Assembly: GCF_020882245.1 (NCBI RefSeq) | Contig: NC_083597.1 | Location: 3,196,581 to 3,260,580, forward strand | Direction of reading: 5' to 3' | Length of the DNA: 64,000 nucleotides | Source: Rhopalosiphum padi | Lineage: Eukaryota; Arthropoda; Insecta; Hemiptera; Aphididae | Part shown: one piece after another, positions 25,924 through 39,968 of the stretch | How the letters are laid out: each line of letters opens with the position of its first letter | How positions within the stretch are numbered: the first letter of the stretch is position 1 | Notes under the pieces: model-generated | Seen by the model: the letters and a program-made list of their open reading frames with translations, nothing else | Told to the model about the DNA's origin: nothing | Databases searched by the model: none | Position numbers and translations under genes: made by a program

Positions 25924-26694
25924 ATTTTTTTTTTTAATACAGCACATAAGAAGTTATAATCTAGTCGATTAGTATTCATAGTAATTTATACTATGCCTTA
26001 ATGATATAAATGTAATATATATTTATACATATTATGTAGGTACGCGCGTGTCGTTCTAAGTCACGAGACGTCGACGACTGCAGACACGAAAGATCTGGGA
26101 ACTCTTAGCGCGCGTACGGAGAAAAATTTAAATTATTACGTTTTTATAATTGAAATAAATATAGTTTTATGCCCAATTTAGCTATTTTGTATAATAATAT
26201 ATTTACTAGTACGTATATAGATTTTCGTGATTATCTTTTTTAATCAGCATGTTTTGACTAAACGTCGACAACGTCGGCGGCATACAACAAATATTTAGAA
26301 AATAATATTACTATATTACGCCGTATTATATGTATAATGATATAGGTATAGTAGTGCTGCCTAAGCTTCGTGTTTGTGTGCGTTTATAAAACGATAATGT
26401 GTAAGTAATCAGTACATAGGTAATAATTACTAAATCGTATACTTAGAGAGACGTTTCCGTAGCCTGAATAATAGCAGTCCATTTGACCATCTCAAATCCT
26501 ATTGACCACAGTCTTGATGCTTAAAATATATCATATCGTAATTCACAGATAGTGCACTGTTTGGAAAAACACACATCTTCTTTCGCCTTTAAATTGTTTT
26601 TTTTTTACTTTATATTGTACTCATAGACGTATATTATTATAATCTGAAACAGTTAATAAATGTACAGCTACATAATAATAATTTCACGTTCCAA

Positions 26695-27115
26695 AGATAA
26701 ACTTGAGACGAGTCCCAAATTTCAAAAATAGCATGAATTGGGTCTTGAGGTATTTTATTATCAAATATAATAAATACACGAATTGAGTCCTGAGGTATTT
26801 TTTCAAGTATATGAGTTGAGTCCATCTTATTAGCATTATCCAAGAGACACTACGCGGAGGCAGGCTGACTAGAAAGTTTCCCAAAAATGTAATGTTATTA
26901 GGTAGGCATATTTAATATGAACGATTATTAAATTAGCTTAATTTTAGCTTAAAAAAGCGATAACTGTCTGGTTATGTCATTATCAAAATAAAATTCAGAT
27001 AATATATTACCGTCCAATTCGAGTATTATCAAATAACACAGTGAACCCAACTCGTGCTTAACCTAAGCGATCAAAATATCTTAGGATCCAACTCACGTTT
27101 TCCCGTTCCAACTTT
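26695..27115. repeat. Degenerate minisatellite arranged as two mirrored arms
   Basis: On the plus strand a motif close to GAATTGGGTCCTGAGGTATTTT occurs at about 26731 and 26777 (46-bp step), and a shortened form at about 26815. The same motif appears on the minus strand at about 27000-27110, where GAGTTGGATCCTAAGATATTTT and GAGTTGGGTTC can be read. The arms flank about 180 nt of unrelated AT-rich DNA. Short open frames on the minus strand reflect the repeat, not a gene. Confidence 0.65.
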
Positions 27116-27665
27116 CATTAGTAAAGAGTATATTGATACATTTTTTTTATTATGTATGTTTGATAAATATTGATGATATAACTATAAAATAAGTAATTAC
27201 TAAAAAATGGTACTAATATATAATGATAAAATTAGAATTCAGTTATAACCTAGCTGTTATAATTATTAACTATATAGGATATATGTGTATATTATTATAC
27301 AGTGATATAACTTATAAATAATACTTATAGGTATGCATTATGGTTTTGTCTTTCGTAATCATAGCGGATAAAATTAAAATAATACGTCTTAATATACTAA
27401 AAATTAGACACACCAGTATATTCCTGACGTTAAAATAAGATCCACCTATATTCGAAACCTGTAGAGTAGCATTAACAGTCTAACACCTATTGATGGAATG
27501 TGTCAAGTATTTATAAAGAAGATGGATAAATGCAAAATATCAAAACCTCTTATGGACGTAGCGCTAGGACCCAATTCTGCAGACAATCTAATCTCATATT
27601 TTTAAGAATATTTCAAATAAAACAAAAGTAGGTACATAAATAATGTCCTATTATGTAACCAAAAT

Positions 27666-27689
27666 TAATAATAATAATAATAATAATAA
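27666..27689. repeat. (AAT)n microsatellite
   Basis: Eight consecutive AAT units. Confidence 0.85.
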
Positions 27690-27959
27690 CATGCATAATA
27701 TATAAATTATATTCGATAATAGCTGTTATAAAAATCCTTCCAAGGGGTCTATAGAATATGAAGAGCAATACGAGAAAATACTGCTGTATACGTAAAATGT
27801 ATTGTGCTTTGTGATTTTGGAATGTAAAAAAAATTGTATTAAAGATTGTGAAGATTTACCTTAAAAAACGGTTGTTTCGTGAAAAACGATAACGTTCGCG
27901 CTAGAATTTTGTCTGTGTATAATAATATATTCTATACAAAATATTGATTTCACGTGCGT

Positions 27960-28330
27960 CCCTATATCGTACCTACCTATTGTAAGTAATTTCGAATAAA
28001 AACCACACCACGAGCAGCCACAATATCACGTTTCTCGCGCGCATACTTACATATAGGTACGTGCACCTATACTTGTACGTATGCATACACATATGTAGAG
28101 GACCGCGTCCGTAAGGTCCTCGCGCGCTTCATCCGCCCGATTACACCGAGAGGCGTCGGTGCGTTAACTCGAAGAGAACATTGGACGCGCACGTTCGTAT
28201 ACAGGCGCATATAACGCGCATCATAATAATATGTCGCGTATTATACACACATTATAAAAATAGAGGTAGCTCATATGCGTACAAAACGAATACGGTTTCA
28301 CGATGAAAACGCCACACCACTATTACATAT
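27960..28330. promoter_or_regulatory. CpG-rich island
   Basis: Dense CpG words (CTCGCGCGC, GGACCGCGTCCG, GGCGTCGGTGCG, TGGACGCGCACG) in AT-rich surroundings. It holds no convincing frame. It includes a short palindrome GGACCGCGTCC at about 28099-28109. It may be a promoter, an enhancer or a 5' UTR. Confidence 0.3.
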
Positions 28331-28443
28331 CACGTATATCATTGTCAGGGTTTTGGCTCACTGAAACTAACTACTGTTTAAAATCTCCTGTTTAAACAGC
28401 ATGTTGTGATGACTATCTATATATTTCTAATGAGTTTATACTA

Positions 28444-29110
28444 CAGGGTATTTCACCAGGCTTGCTAAGCATATCTTTTTGTACACTAAATTTGAGTATA
28501 GGAATTTTTAAATATACAATAGTCACTATTGACCTGTGGAGATACAAATTTTTGTTTTTCAAACGAGAACCCTCATTCTTACAGTTAATTAATTAGCAGT
28601 TATTTTTTTAATATTTTGATTATCGAAATCAAAATTCAAGAAATAGTTTTTAAGTTATTTAATTTGATGTATTAATAAAGCCAATATAGGTTCATAATAA
28701 TAGGTTTAGAAGATATGAAAGTTATAGTGAATTAGACATTTTAGGAATTAGTATAATATGTATTAATAATTTACAAAAATGATACAAGTATCTATAAAAA
28801 ACAATAGATTTTAAATTACATTTATATTTAATTGTTATACAAATTTCTTTAAGGATTATTAATATAAACATTTTAAGAACATTTTTAGTTAAAATTGTTT
28901 TAATTAAATTTACTCATTTAAATTTTGAATGAGGTACGTAAAAATGTTCAAAAAAATTATCCGTAAAACATTCACAGTTATATAAGAAGATTTTTTTGTA
29001 TAAAAAAAAGAAGCTTGTTTAAAAAATATCACTTTAAATGTATGTTTGAACTTTGAATAAAACAGTTAATAACCATTTAAGCAAAATTTAAATTTAAATC
29101 GAAAGATAAA
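28444..29110. mobile_element. CAGGGTGATT-family non-autonomous transposon, decayed copy
   Basis: The left end CAGGGTATTTCACCAGGC follows a TA. About 100 nt in lies the family block GTGGAGATACAAA..TTGTTTTTCAAACGAGAA, also seen in the copies at 42.7, 46.5 and 62.8 kb. Further shared text includes AAGGATTATTAATATAAACATTTTAA. The right end has decayed, so 29110 is an estimate. Confidence 0.55.
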
Positions 29111-32100
29111 ATTTTGATTTTGAGTCCTAACTGCCTATACACAGGATTGATGCCTTTATGTAGTTACCACCAACCTGTTTTAAAGAGAGGTAGTCAATAT
29201 AGACGGTTAATAAATAATAATAATTGGTACGACTGATGACTATTAATGTACCTATTATTTTATATTTTAATGTCTGTTGTAAAACTCTACGATGACAAAT
29301 TATATGATTGTGTTATTATATTATGCGATGACAGGTTTTCGTCTCATTGTTATTTATTTTATTATTTAGAAACGCGCGCAATCAACAAACACCGTGTACA
29401 TAACTATAATACGTACAGGTAACATCAGGTACAATCGGATTTCGAACGGGCCGCCGCCCCGTCATCCCCCTTATTGCTGTCAACTGTTTTTTGACAAGGT
29501 GTTTGGACGTCAAAATGTTTATAACATATAACATAAAAGACCTATTGTGTTCTTACACTGCGATTGTCGAAAACTAGTTGACACGCGTGAGATGAACGAA
29601 AACGTCCGTTATTGTTTTTACTTTTTATTTTTAACGGCCCGAGTTTCGCAACTCGATTGCAGTTAGTAGATTGTTTTTGTTTTTACTCCCTTTTTTTTTT
29701 TTTATGAGCGTTGCTGAGAGCTCGATTGATATTATTTATATTTTGAAAAAAGAAATAGGCACTATTGTGTCTTTATTTCAATCAGAAAATGCATATCAAA
29801 ACTATTACTAATCAAAAGTATGAAATAAATTATTTAGTTAATTTCGTATAGGTACATTGGTTTTTATTGTTTTTTCTAGCATCGTTGAATAAAATAAAAG
29901 TAAATTTTAATCTTTACTATTTCCTATTGATTTTTCTTAATGAACTTGAATCTGAAAAAAAGTTTTATTTCATTTAGAAATAAACTCAACTGTCTGTTTT
30001 TAATAAAATCAATCATATTTAACTATCGTAGTTGACTATAAAACCTGCAACAGATATCAATTATTCTCATGAAACCCGCCTTTATTACGTTTAAGGATTA
30101 AGGAATATTGGTGCATTTCATATGAAATGCGGTGAGAATTATACTATTTTAGAGTTAATAAAAAGCTTTATGGTATTCTAACAAACTTATCGAAAAAATA
30201 AAAATAAAAATCACGATCTACGATGGATCTATATATATATATATGTTCAAGTTTATACGTTGGCATAGGAATTAGAGATTATATTAACGAATGTATCGGA
30301 ATCTCGTACAGAAGTCGATAGTCGTAAATATACAGTCGATATAAATGTATATTTATATTTACTATAATATATAATATATTATGTTTATTATGACTGGCCG
30401 TAAAGTCGTAAAACTTGGTATGTGCGCGCGATTTTCTTCCCAATCATATTACTAAAAATGCTCACCGAATTTATTCATAAAGTGTGAGTTTTATATTACG
30501 TTTATGAGTTATATCTTTGTTTGTTACATTTACATAGTTAGGTACATCGTGAGCACCAAGCGTACTTATATCAATAGGTTTGTATAATGAGTGGTTATAG
30601 GTCACTTTGTGTCTATAAAATACGAAACGCGAACACTACTGTAAACATTCAGAACTTTATACTAATTGTCTTTTTATATTATATACCTATTATAAACGAT
30701 AGGAACATATTATTATGTAGTATAGAGCATATACTATAATAATAGTATATATAAATGCGTCTGAAGTAATGAGACAAATTATATTTAAAATATTATAAAG
30801 TTTTACAGATTTTCTACTAAATTGAGACCAAAACTCGTCTAAGACGGATATGTCTTATGACTACATTATGCATTGACCCTACTATATTATTTACTAAAAC
30901 TTGTTTAGGTAAATATTTTATTTGAATGTTTGAACATATAAGTAATAAAATTATATATTTTTAATATTATTTGACATTTTTCATGACTTGTTTATGTTAT
31001 ATTATATACGTCATAGCCTCATAGGTACACAATGTTTATTATCTGTATATAATTATAGTAAATATCCACGTTATGCAATTTAAATTTATTCTTAACTCTA
31101 AAAGTTCCAAGTTTTACAACTTAAATAATAGAAACAGATCAGTGATTGAACATTTTAGAATTTGTTTACTTTTGTAAAGTAATCTTAAATTGGATTTTTA
31201 TTTTATATTTATACAATTTGGACTAGAAGATTGGTATGCATGTATACTTTAAAATTATTAATAAGAATTAAGAAACCAATATAAAACTAAATTACTCTTA
31301 AACATATAAGTTATAGTTTAAAAAAAATTGAAATCCCAGTGTTTGAACACTTCAAGCCCAGTGAACTGCTATAACAACTAACAAGTAACAATATTAACTG
31401 TTAATTTTCCATATTAGACACATAATTTTCTTATTAAAACATTTGTGAGCGATGTTCAATTACTGGAGGTTGTACAATAACTGGACGGTTCACCGTAAAG
31501 AGCAAACTCGAATTTCCACCAATCCTCACTGATCCTTAAATAATTTCGTTCCATGAATTCATAGATACTCGTAGATAATCTAAGTAGCTACATATTTTAG
31601 TAGTATAGTTGGGGATGAATTATTCAGATCAATATTATAATTTATTAGACACGAGTTTCGTTACCGTAATATTAATAGAGGACATCAAGTTAATTAAAAC
31701 GTCGAGAACACGAAAATTTTCCCACGATACTTTTTCAGAAATTAGGGCAAACTACCAAAAATTTGGTATCAAATATGTATCAAATTTTAAAAATGCATTA
31801 CACTTTTTTTTATGCAAATAAATTAAAAAATCTCTTTTTATTTAATGTTATCACTTATCAGCCAGTGCTGATTAGTATAAATAATTAATAATATTATAGT
31901 CTTGAATTTCTGTTAATTTACTTGCAGGTAATCCGCAATATAAGTTTGCCGTTCAATTATTATTTTGTATTTTATAGGTTTTTGGTTTATATTATAAGCA
32001 TATATATTGAAATACAATGTATAAAATGATCTGCGTAATATGTAATGTATTGTAGCTGTATATAAAATAATAGTATAATATTAAATTCTAATGATGTTTC

Positions 32101-35100
32101 ATAAAAAAAAATTCTTGAACAAAAGTATTTATTGATTATTATTTTCAGAAAAACTTTATAAAATTATTTTTATTAATTTATCGACTTAAGTAATATATAT
32201 ATTATCTTATACCAAAAATTCTTGAAAATATTATATTCCGTTTAATCTTAAGAATCTGTGTTATATATATGTCATAATTAGGATACGTAACTGTAACCGC
32301 ATATAATATATTATAGTTTATCACGATTATCCCAACGCCTTTCAAACATTCGAAATTTCATGTCTTAAAATAAATGACTCGATTTGAGAACTTGTCCATA
32401 GTATTTTTAATCGAATCGATGGCAGGTATGCGCAATGTGCATTATAAAAGTATTTAATATCGGCATTTATTTAAGTATATACATCAATATACGCATATTA
32501 TACTATAAACACGATGTTGTGTGAGACCACCGCGATCATGAAATAATTTTAGATATTTATAAAACGCGAAATAGTAAGATATAATAAGCGTTATACGGAA
32601 TAAATCGATCTCAATAAAATTTAATATTATAGTCTACGTTTAAATTACTTATACAGAGGTAGGTAGGTACCTGAATGCGCACTCACCACACATACTCGTA
32701 CATCGCTATCGTGCCCTTAAACGTTAAATATTTAGAAACGGCCATTATCGTTCTGCTCTATGCGTATACTAGGTTTTGAAACGAACTCGATGGCAATTAT
32801 ACTCGATTTGGTTTTACGATTTCGAGATCTGTTTGATTAGCCATTTAATACGTATAGGTATATAATACATTATATATGGTTTGAAAAAAAAATAGTTATC
32901 TTTACTCAATTATATCTGCAAAATACATCAACCATTGTTGGCACATTAGATTCACGAACATAAAAACAAAAAAAAAATCATTGACACGTATATTATATCA
33001 ATTATATTATGGGACGCGAAAAGATACGGATCTAAATATCTATTTAAAACAGCATTAATTAACCCCTATAAATAGATGTGCTGTATTTTTGTCAGAAAAT
33101 TAAATTAATTCTTCCCCCCCCCCACCACCACCACCATCACCAACATCTTGCTAGACCAACCTTAACCTACTTGTGTGATATGCTATACGCAGCTTATATA
33201 TGACACGTAAAACAAGCCCCCGGGAGTTGAACAATATAATATCAAATTACAAAACTGTAAAACAAAACGATAAAATAAAAAGAAAATTCGACGTGATTTA
33301 TTACTGTTTCGCTGAATGATATATCGTCGATACTATTGTGCAGCAGTCGTTGCGATTTCCGTCCGATGGTAGGTACTAGGTATGTACACATTATTAATAT
33401 ATATTGTATACCGAACGAGTCCATTGAAACCCGTGTGCATGTGTTATAACTTTGTGATATTTATCTGTATTAGTAATTTATATACACATTATTATATTGG
33501 TTAAAAACTGGGGGTAACTGCTTTGCTATAATTTCGGGAATAATTAAAAATTTTATCTTTGAATATTTCGGTAATAAGATTTTTTCATCTCGTGTCTCAC
33601 ACTCAAAATACATATCGACTTTGACTACTTTAAAAAAAACAAATCGTTAACTAGACGCGTGTTTGACTCGCTGCACACACGCTATGCTGACTATATTCTG
33701 ATATTAGTATTAGTACCTATATTACCGTAAATTGTCTAATAATTATTATTAAAAACAGCCGTTCTCTAAAACATATATTATATATATTATTTAGATTATT
33801 ATACACACAATCATATTTTATTATTTATATATTATTATGCCTTGCTTAAAACAATGTGTTTTATGATAATAAAACTAACCTATAAAACTTTTTAGATTAT
33901 ACAAGACTACAAGAATGAATAGCCGTTGAAAAATAAATGACGGACAATTATTAAAAATAAAAACAGAGGGCTGCTCTTGTTGCATAGCCTGTTTGAATCC
34001 AATAAAATAAATAATTTAAATTTGATAACAATTTGAACTTAAAACATTAACCAAATAAAATTATGCACACTGTTTTTAGACATATTTTTAGCTAACTATA
34101 AGATTGGAGCACTTTATAAACAGTTTTTGTCTTTATATATTATATTTTATTGTTATTATCGATATATTTCAGTATGATTTTGCTCGCTATTATAGCACGT
34201 AACACATTGGTCTTTATTATTTATTTCAATAATAATAAATAGTAAAAAAAAAAAATAAAAATAATTTAAAAATAAAATTATTCGGTTACCTATTATGCGT
34301 CCGCCTTCGACTCATTTACTAATCTTTGGGATACAGGCAATGCTGTAATGCATTTCATCTGACCAGAAATGATTTGGCTTAAAATTACTATATATATACT
34401 ATATGATATATATCAATATATCATTCGAAATTTCGCATATACGTAAATACTACAATAAGATACGTTTATTTGGTATAGTATTTATATAACCATTTAATAA
34501 ATACGTTTGTATTGATGGACGACAGAGCAACGAAAGTGTGATCTTAAATTAAACGGTGTATCGAACACGAAGAAATCTTGAACGTTCAATTTACGCATTT
34601 CACCTACACGTGTATTAATAACAGTGATGTTTTCTATAGGCCAGCCTTAAAAGAAGACATTGGCAGCTAATTATTTTATCAACGTACCTATGTTGTGCGA
34701 CATTCAATTTTTGATCAGAACTTTTTAAAAAAGTGTTTTGCATGGCAACGACATATTAGCAAAACGATTCGTCTATATTTGCCCAAGCTCAATTCATCAC
34801 TTTCCATCCGACTAAACGTGTCACCGCTTTTACGAAGATTTACCGGAGGTGCATTAAGGTAAGACTCACATCGCAGTCACCCAGTTCATAGGAACTTGGT
34901 ACTATATAGGATTAACCATTAAACAATTAATAATTTGATGATAATTGTACAGATAACTGTAACTAACCCGTCGGTTTTTACAAATCCTATTGTATAAACA
35001 TATTACGTATAATAATGTGTATATGAATAAATATTATATAATTTAATGTTCATTAATACTGACCTATATCTAGTGTGATTCACAGACTCAGCTAGAACTC

Positions 35101-38100
35101 AGCCAAGTTTATAAATACACATTTTTGTTTTGAAAAAAAAATATTCTGTGCAATTAATATATGGTCAACCAAAATACGAAAAATATTATGTGTTATGTAA
35201 ATAATATATTATATCGTAATATGTACAATCACATTCGTCCACTACGAAAGCCTAGAAAAACATATAAAATATAATATAGTTGTATCGTAATCATGCAATA
35301 TTTTAGTCGTATCCTTGAACGTTTTACAATTCAACTATGTACATCTATATAGTGTATACTATAGGTAGTCACTTTTTATGATATTCGAGTCAATATAAGT
35401 AGTATAATAATATGTCTTGTGTTCTTATATAAAACAAATTGAAATATAAAACTATACAAAATTACACCAGTTTATTATGTAGAAATCATATTTTTATACG
35501 GGGTCGCAGTGTGCGTTTAATGTGTAAAATAAAGGATCTATAATAATATACCATATCATTAGGTGATGCGTATTCCATCCAATGCCGTCAAATTTTTTAG
35601 AACTTTTGAAACTTATTTTAATGATGAAAAATATGACGTAAAACGTCTTACGATACATACTATTATAATATTATATTCGTATTACTTAAATTATTACAAT
35701 CGATGTGACTTTACTCATACACATTTTGAACTGTTCCAGCGGCCCAGCTATATTATTAGGTTTAAATAATATTCAATGTAGTAGCATTAAATACATTATA
35801 TACATTATTATAAACATGATAATAATTGAAAAAAAAATAATACCTAATAGAAATAAAAAAAACTAACTTTTTTGCATTTTTATGCATATTGACATTACAA
35901 TATATCATACATATTATACTTGTACCTACATTATATTATAACCACACGTGGCATACTGAAATTGCATTACCAATAATATGATAATATAATTATTATAATG
36001 TATTACTATAACATGTTTTTATTCAATTATTTATTGTTTAAATGTTGTATATCATGATATATATTGCTACCCTATTCCAATCACTGCGATCTTGTATCAA
36101 ATGCTGCTATCATGCGTTTCCATTATAAACATTTTATCTCAATCGTCGTAATGTTTATCGATCATAAATTGGACAATTCAAAAGCATTTTTTTTTACCAC
36201 AGTATACCTATATACTAACATTTTCCAAATTTTAATAGTATCTTGTATATTATCTATGTATAATAATTGTTCAGCTAGCATAGCTTATACTAGTATATAA
36301 TAAATTATGTAAATAATTTACAATTTTTATTAATTTTTTATCATACATATTGTGTAAGTATCTCTTTTAATAATATTAATAATTTTTATTTATGGAAATA
36401 AAAAAATTTCAATTTTCAATTTATTTTCTATTATAAAATTTAAAATATTTTCGTAATTTTGATTATGCGAATTATCTGCAGAATTCGCTTATCCGTGGAT
36501 GCCCTGCCACCCTATTCCATGGATAATCAAGAGTACACTGTTTATTGTAAAATGGTCAATATTATGATAATTTACATTAAATAGGTATATACTGTGCAAA
36601 GTATTTTTAATAGTGTAGAAATAAAATTTAGCGACTAAATCCATCTATTTAGCATTTTCATTTATGCTATACATGTAATTTTTGTGTACCCGAACTAATA
36701 CAATATTGTGAGTAGTTTTTTTTAAATAGTTAAGTGAAATCTTTATTCAATTTTATTAATATTATTACTTTGATTATTTTTGTTATTTTATTATTATTTA
36801 TTTTAACGTAAGACTTTCTGTGTATCATGGCGTATTGAATATCGGTTCACTATAAGTCTATATTTTCTCATGTATGGATATTAATCTGGTTTCTGAAGCG
36901 AAAATCGAGTTGCTTATTATTATTATTGTAACGACGTTATTCATAAATAAATGTTAGCACACAGAGATCCGTCGGTAGTGTTGTTCGAAAAACTAAGACG
37001 GGATTGGCATATTAATATCTAATTTGTAAACGGGTTAACACTAATAAACGTATATGTTATAATATGTATATGTATATATATTATAATAATGCAGTATTCA
37101 CAGTATTCATTAAAAATCAACGACACGACATTAGATTGTATGATAAAATTAATAAACTGTATGCTATATAATGTTACATTGGATTTTTAGTAATCACATG
37201 TACAAATATTATTAGTAGGGAAAAAAGTTGTTAAACAAAAATAACGTAGATTGATTGAAGTAACTATATGATAATTGTCATAAAAAATAAAAAAAATTGT
37301 ATCCAAAAATATACATTAAGTAAAATATGTAATTAAACACTCTTATAAAATGTTAATATAATTAACCTATAATAAACGTAATACATATATAAGAAAAATA
37401 TTTTTAAATAGTATTATACTAATATTTATACTTTTATTTGTAAACAATATAGGAATAATCCAAATTATGCTTCAAAAGTGAACCTAAATAGTTATATTTA
37501 ATCTAAAAAAACGTCAAATTTAAAACATGAAACATTAAATTTTAGATATTTTAAATCTGTTATAACATAAAACAAATTTTGCTTTTTATAATATTTGTGC
37601 TAAACAAATATGCAAATACTAGCAGATTTTTTTACTAATAATTAGTTTATACTATTAATTTTAACTAAATATAAAAACGTTTCTGAATTTGTATACTAGT
37701 TTCTATACAGACTACAATTATTTATATAAGTAATTTTAGTCAGGTACTTAAAATAGGTATATTAGATATGTTATTTGAAGTTAATACAGAATGGTTTAAA
37801 GGTAAGTAAATTTACCACGATTTTAACTAAAAAAAATAAAATATTATTGACATCAAATAAAAGTATAGGCTAGTTATAAACTAAACAAGCTCTATGCTTA
37901 AAGGGGAGCTGCAAACATGTATATTTTATATTTATAATTATAAGTGTAAATTTGAATTATTATTTATTATTATTAGGTATTATTGTATTAACCATAAATC
38001 ATAGTGTTTTGTACCTATACCTGTACTTCTCAATTGCCTGAACACAAGATAAATAATTTTAAAAACTTTGAAGTTTATACAATATCTATTATAAATTTAT

Positions 38101-38800
38101 AAATGCATAATCGTATTAATGTATACACATTGCAGTCTGCAGGACACATATAGAAAATAGGTATCAACAGTAAAATTATTCCGTGATCAATTTTCTATTG
38201 AAATATGCATAGGCGTATAAACCGTATATTATTGTATTAGTTTTTGTGGCGTCGGTTTTTTTCCGCAGCAAATTATACGTTATAAATATAACTATAGAAT
38301 AATAGTATTATATGGTGCATATATTGTTTATATATATATATATATATATTGTATCTCAATATATTTATATGTTAAAAACTAAAACTGTTTTTTCTTGATA
38401 ATAAATATGTTGTATTGTGTATAATACATGTTTCGTTTAATTTACATAATTTGTTGCATATGAGTATTATATTATAATTTCATATAGTTCGTCGTTTGAT
38501 TAAATTGAGAATTTTGTCGGAAATATTTTATCAGACTTACATAATAAATAAACACTGCAATCGATGAATTAGACTTAGTGGGATAAAAACAGCCGTGTTA
38601 GAAATTCTCCGGACGTATTTTGATAGCTCAATAGTTATAATTAATATATTTGATTGTATCTTTTTTATATTATAATATAGAAAAACGCGGCAGCGCTATA
38701 ATAATTTAAAAGACGTTTCCAATAGCTAGTTTTGTTGCCGCTCGACCAAACCGATCCTGCGGGTCCAGCGACTAGTGGTTCTGTCGTTCTGTGACAGCAG
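29111..38800. other. Intergenic DNA, AT-rich
   Basis: No supported gene. A small GC-rich patch at about 29380-29480 (GGGCCGCCGCCCCGTC) and a C-run with CCA repeats at 33114-33140 stand out. At 34715-34882 two unrelated open frames lie on opposite strands in unusually GC-richer DNA (see findings). Elsewhere TA/ATT runs dominate. Confidence 0.5.
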
Positions 38801-38818
38801 TTTGCGACACAAAACATT

Positions 38819-38842
38819 ATATATATATATATATATATATAT
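38819..38842. repeat. (TA)n microsatellite
   Basis: Twelve or so TA units next to a T run. A similar run lies at 38330-38350. Confidence 0.85.
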
Positions 38843-39326
38843 TTTTTTAAATTGTAATAAGAAAATAGTATTTACAGTCTGTATACAACAAATACAATAA
38901 GTAATAAAAAAAATAATAATCACATATTATATTTGTATAATGATTATACAATAGGTACATACATAAATGTGGGTATATCGTGTAAATATATACGTAAATA
39001 TATACACGATAATATTCATGTATACACATGATAGGTAGACACATATATACATATATAATAATATATAAATATCAGTATGGTAAATTTAAAAAAATCCGAA
39101 CGAGAATAATTATTTAAAATTATATTTTGGTTTACCAATTTTAAATCCCAAAGAAGGTTTGTGATTATCTCATTCAAGATGTTTTGCCAAAACTTCTTGC
39201 AAGTGAAAATATAAAATATTATTGGCTATATAGGTATTTGAAAAACAGATATATTGCATCAGATTCTATACGCGTACATTCCTGCATTCAAGATTATTTT
39301 TCACAAAATCTAATCGTATAGGTGTC

Positions 39327-39363
39327 AGGTTAGGTTTTATTAGGTTAGGTTGGTTAGGTTAGG
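39327..39363. repeat. Interstitial telomere-like repeat (TTAGG)n
   Basis: Five to six degenerate TTAGG units (GGTTAGGTT, TTAGGTTAGG) in one direction. TTAGG is the telomere unit of most insects, aphids included. The run is too short and imperfect to be a chromosome end. It probably reflects break repair or a transposon end. Confidence 0.7.
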
Positions 39364-39779
39364 AAATTAATTTAATTTTAAAAACGCAATCGAGTACATT
39401 CTAGTAAGAAGTGAAAATATGAGAAAAAATTCGGAACACAGTATTCATCGAAAAAAATAATATATTAAAAGAATAAATGATGAAAAATAAGGATAATACA
39501 TTTATTAAACTGTACTTTATATTTAGCTTGTATCATTTAAATATTAACTTTATTGTAGACAATAATATTATTATTTATTTACCACATTAAATATCTTAGG
39601 CTATTAGTCACTAAATGGCTCGCATACGACCCACTGTCAAAGAATAAATAACACAGCACATATTACGACAACATCATGTGTGTTATTGTTTTAAATTATT
39701 ATTTTTTGTTTAATATTATTGGCTTTTAAATAATGTAAATGTGTACTTACAATTTTGATTGCCCACAAAAAATTTTCAG

Positions 39780-39968
39780 ATTCTCAATGTGGCTCTTAAA
39801 AAACATCAATTGATGAACACTTATAGACGGTACTCTGCAATTAATCACTTTATTCTTTTTTTTTTAGGTAAGAGTCTATCGCTTTCTTTTTTTGGATTCA
39901 GTTCACCTAAAAACAATAAAATAGGACTGAATTTATCAAATCCGGCAAGTTCTCCCCCATTAACATAA
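39780..39968 (+). CDS. Candidate orphan terminal exon
   Basis: An acceptor TTTTCAG at 39773-39779 opens a frame of 62 codons to a TAA at 39966-39968. A second, stronger acceptor (run of 10 T, then AG) at 39866-39867 would start the exon at 39868. The C-terminal part reads SLSLSFFGFSSPKNN and then NLSNPASSPPLT, Ser/Pro-rich like many protein tails. No upstream exon was found and no AATAAA follows closely. Not recognised; it may be chance. Confidence 0.2.
   Translation: MLNVALKKHQLMNTYRRYSAINHFILFFLGKSLSLSFFGFSSPKNNKIGLNLSNPASSPPLT

Noticed and set aside
26637..26884. Two overlapping minus-strand frames of 66-68 codons
   Set aside because: They are translations of the degenerate minisatellite, shown by the repeated IPQD text in one frame.
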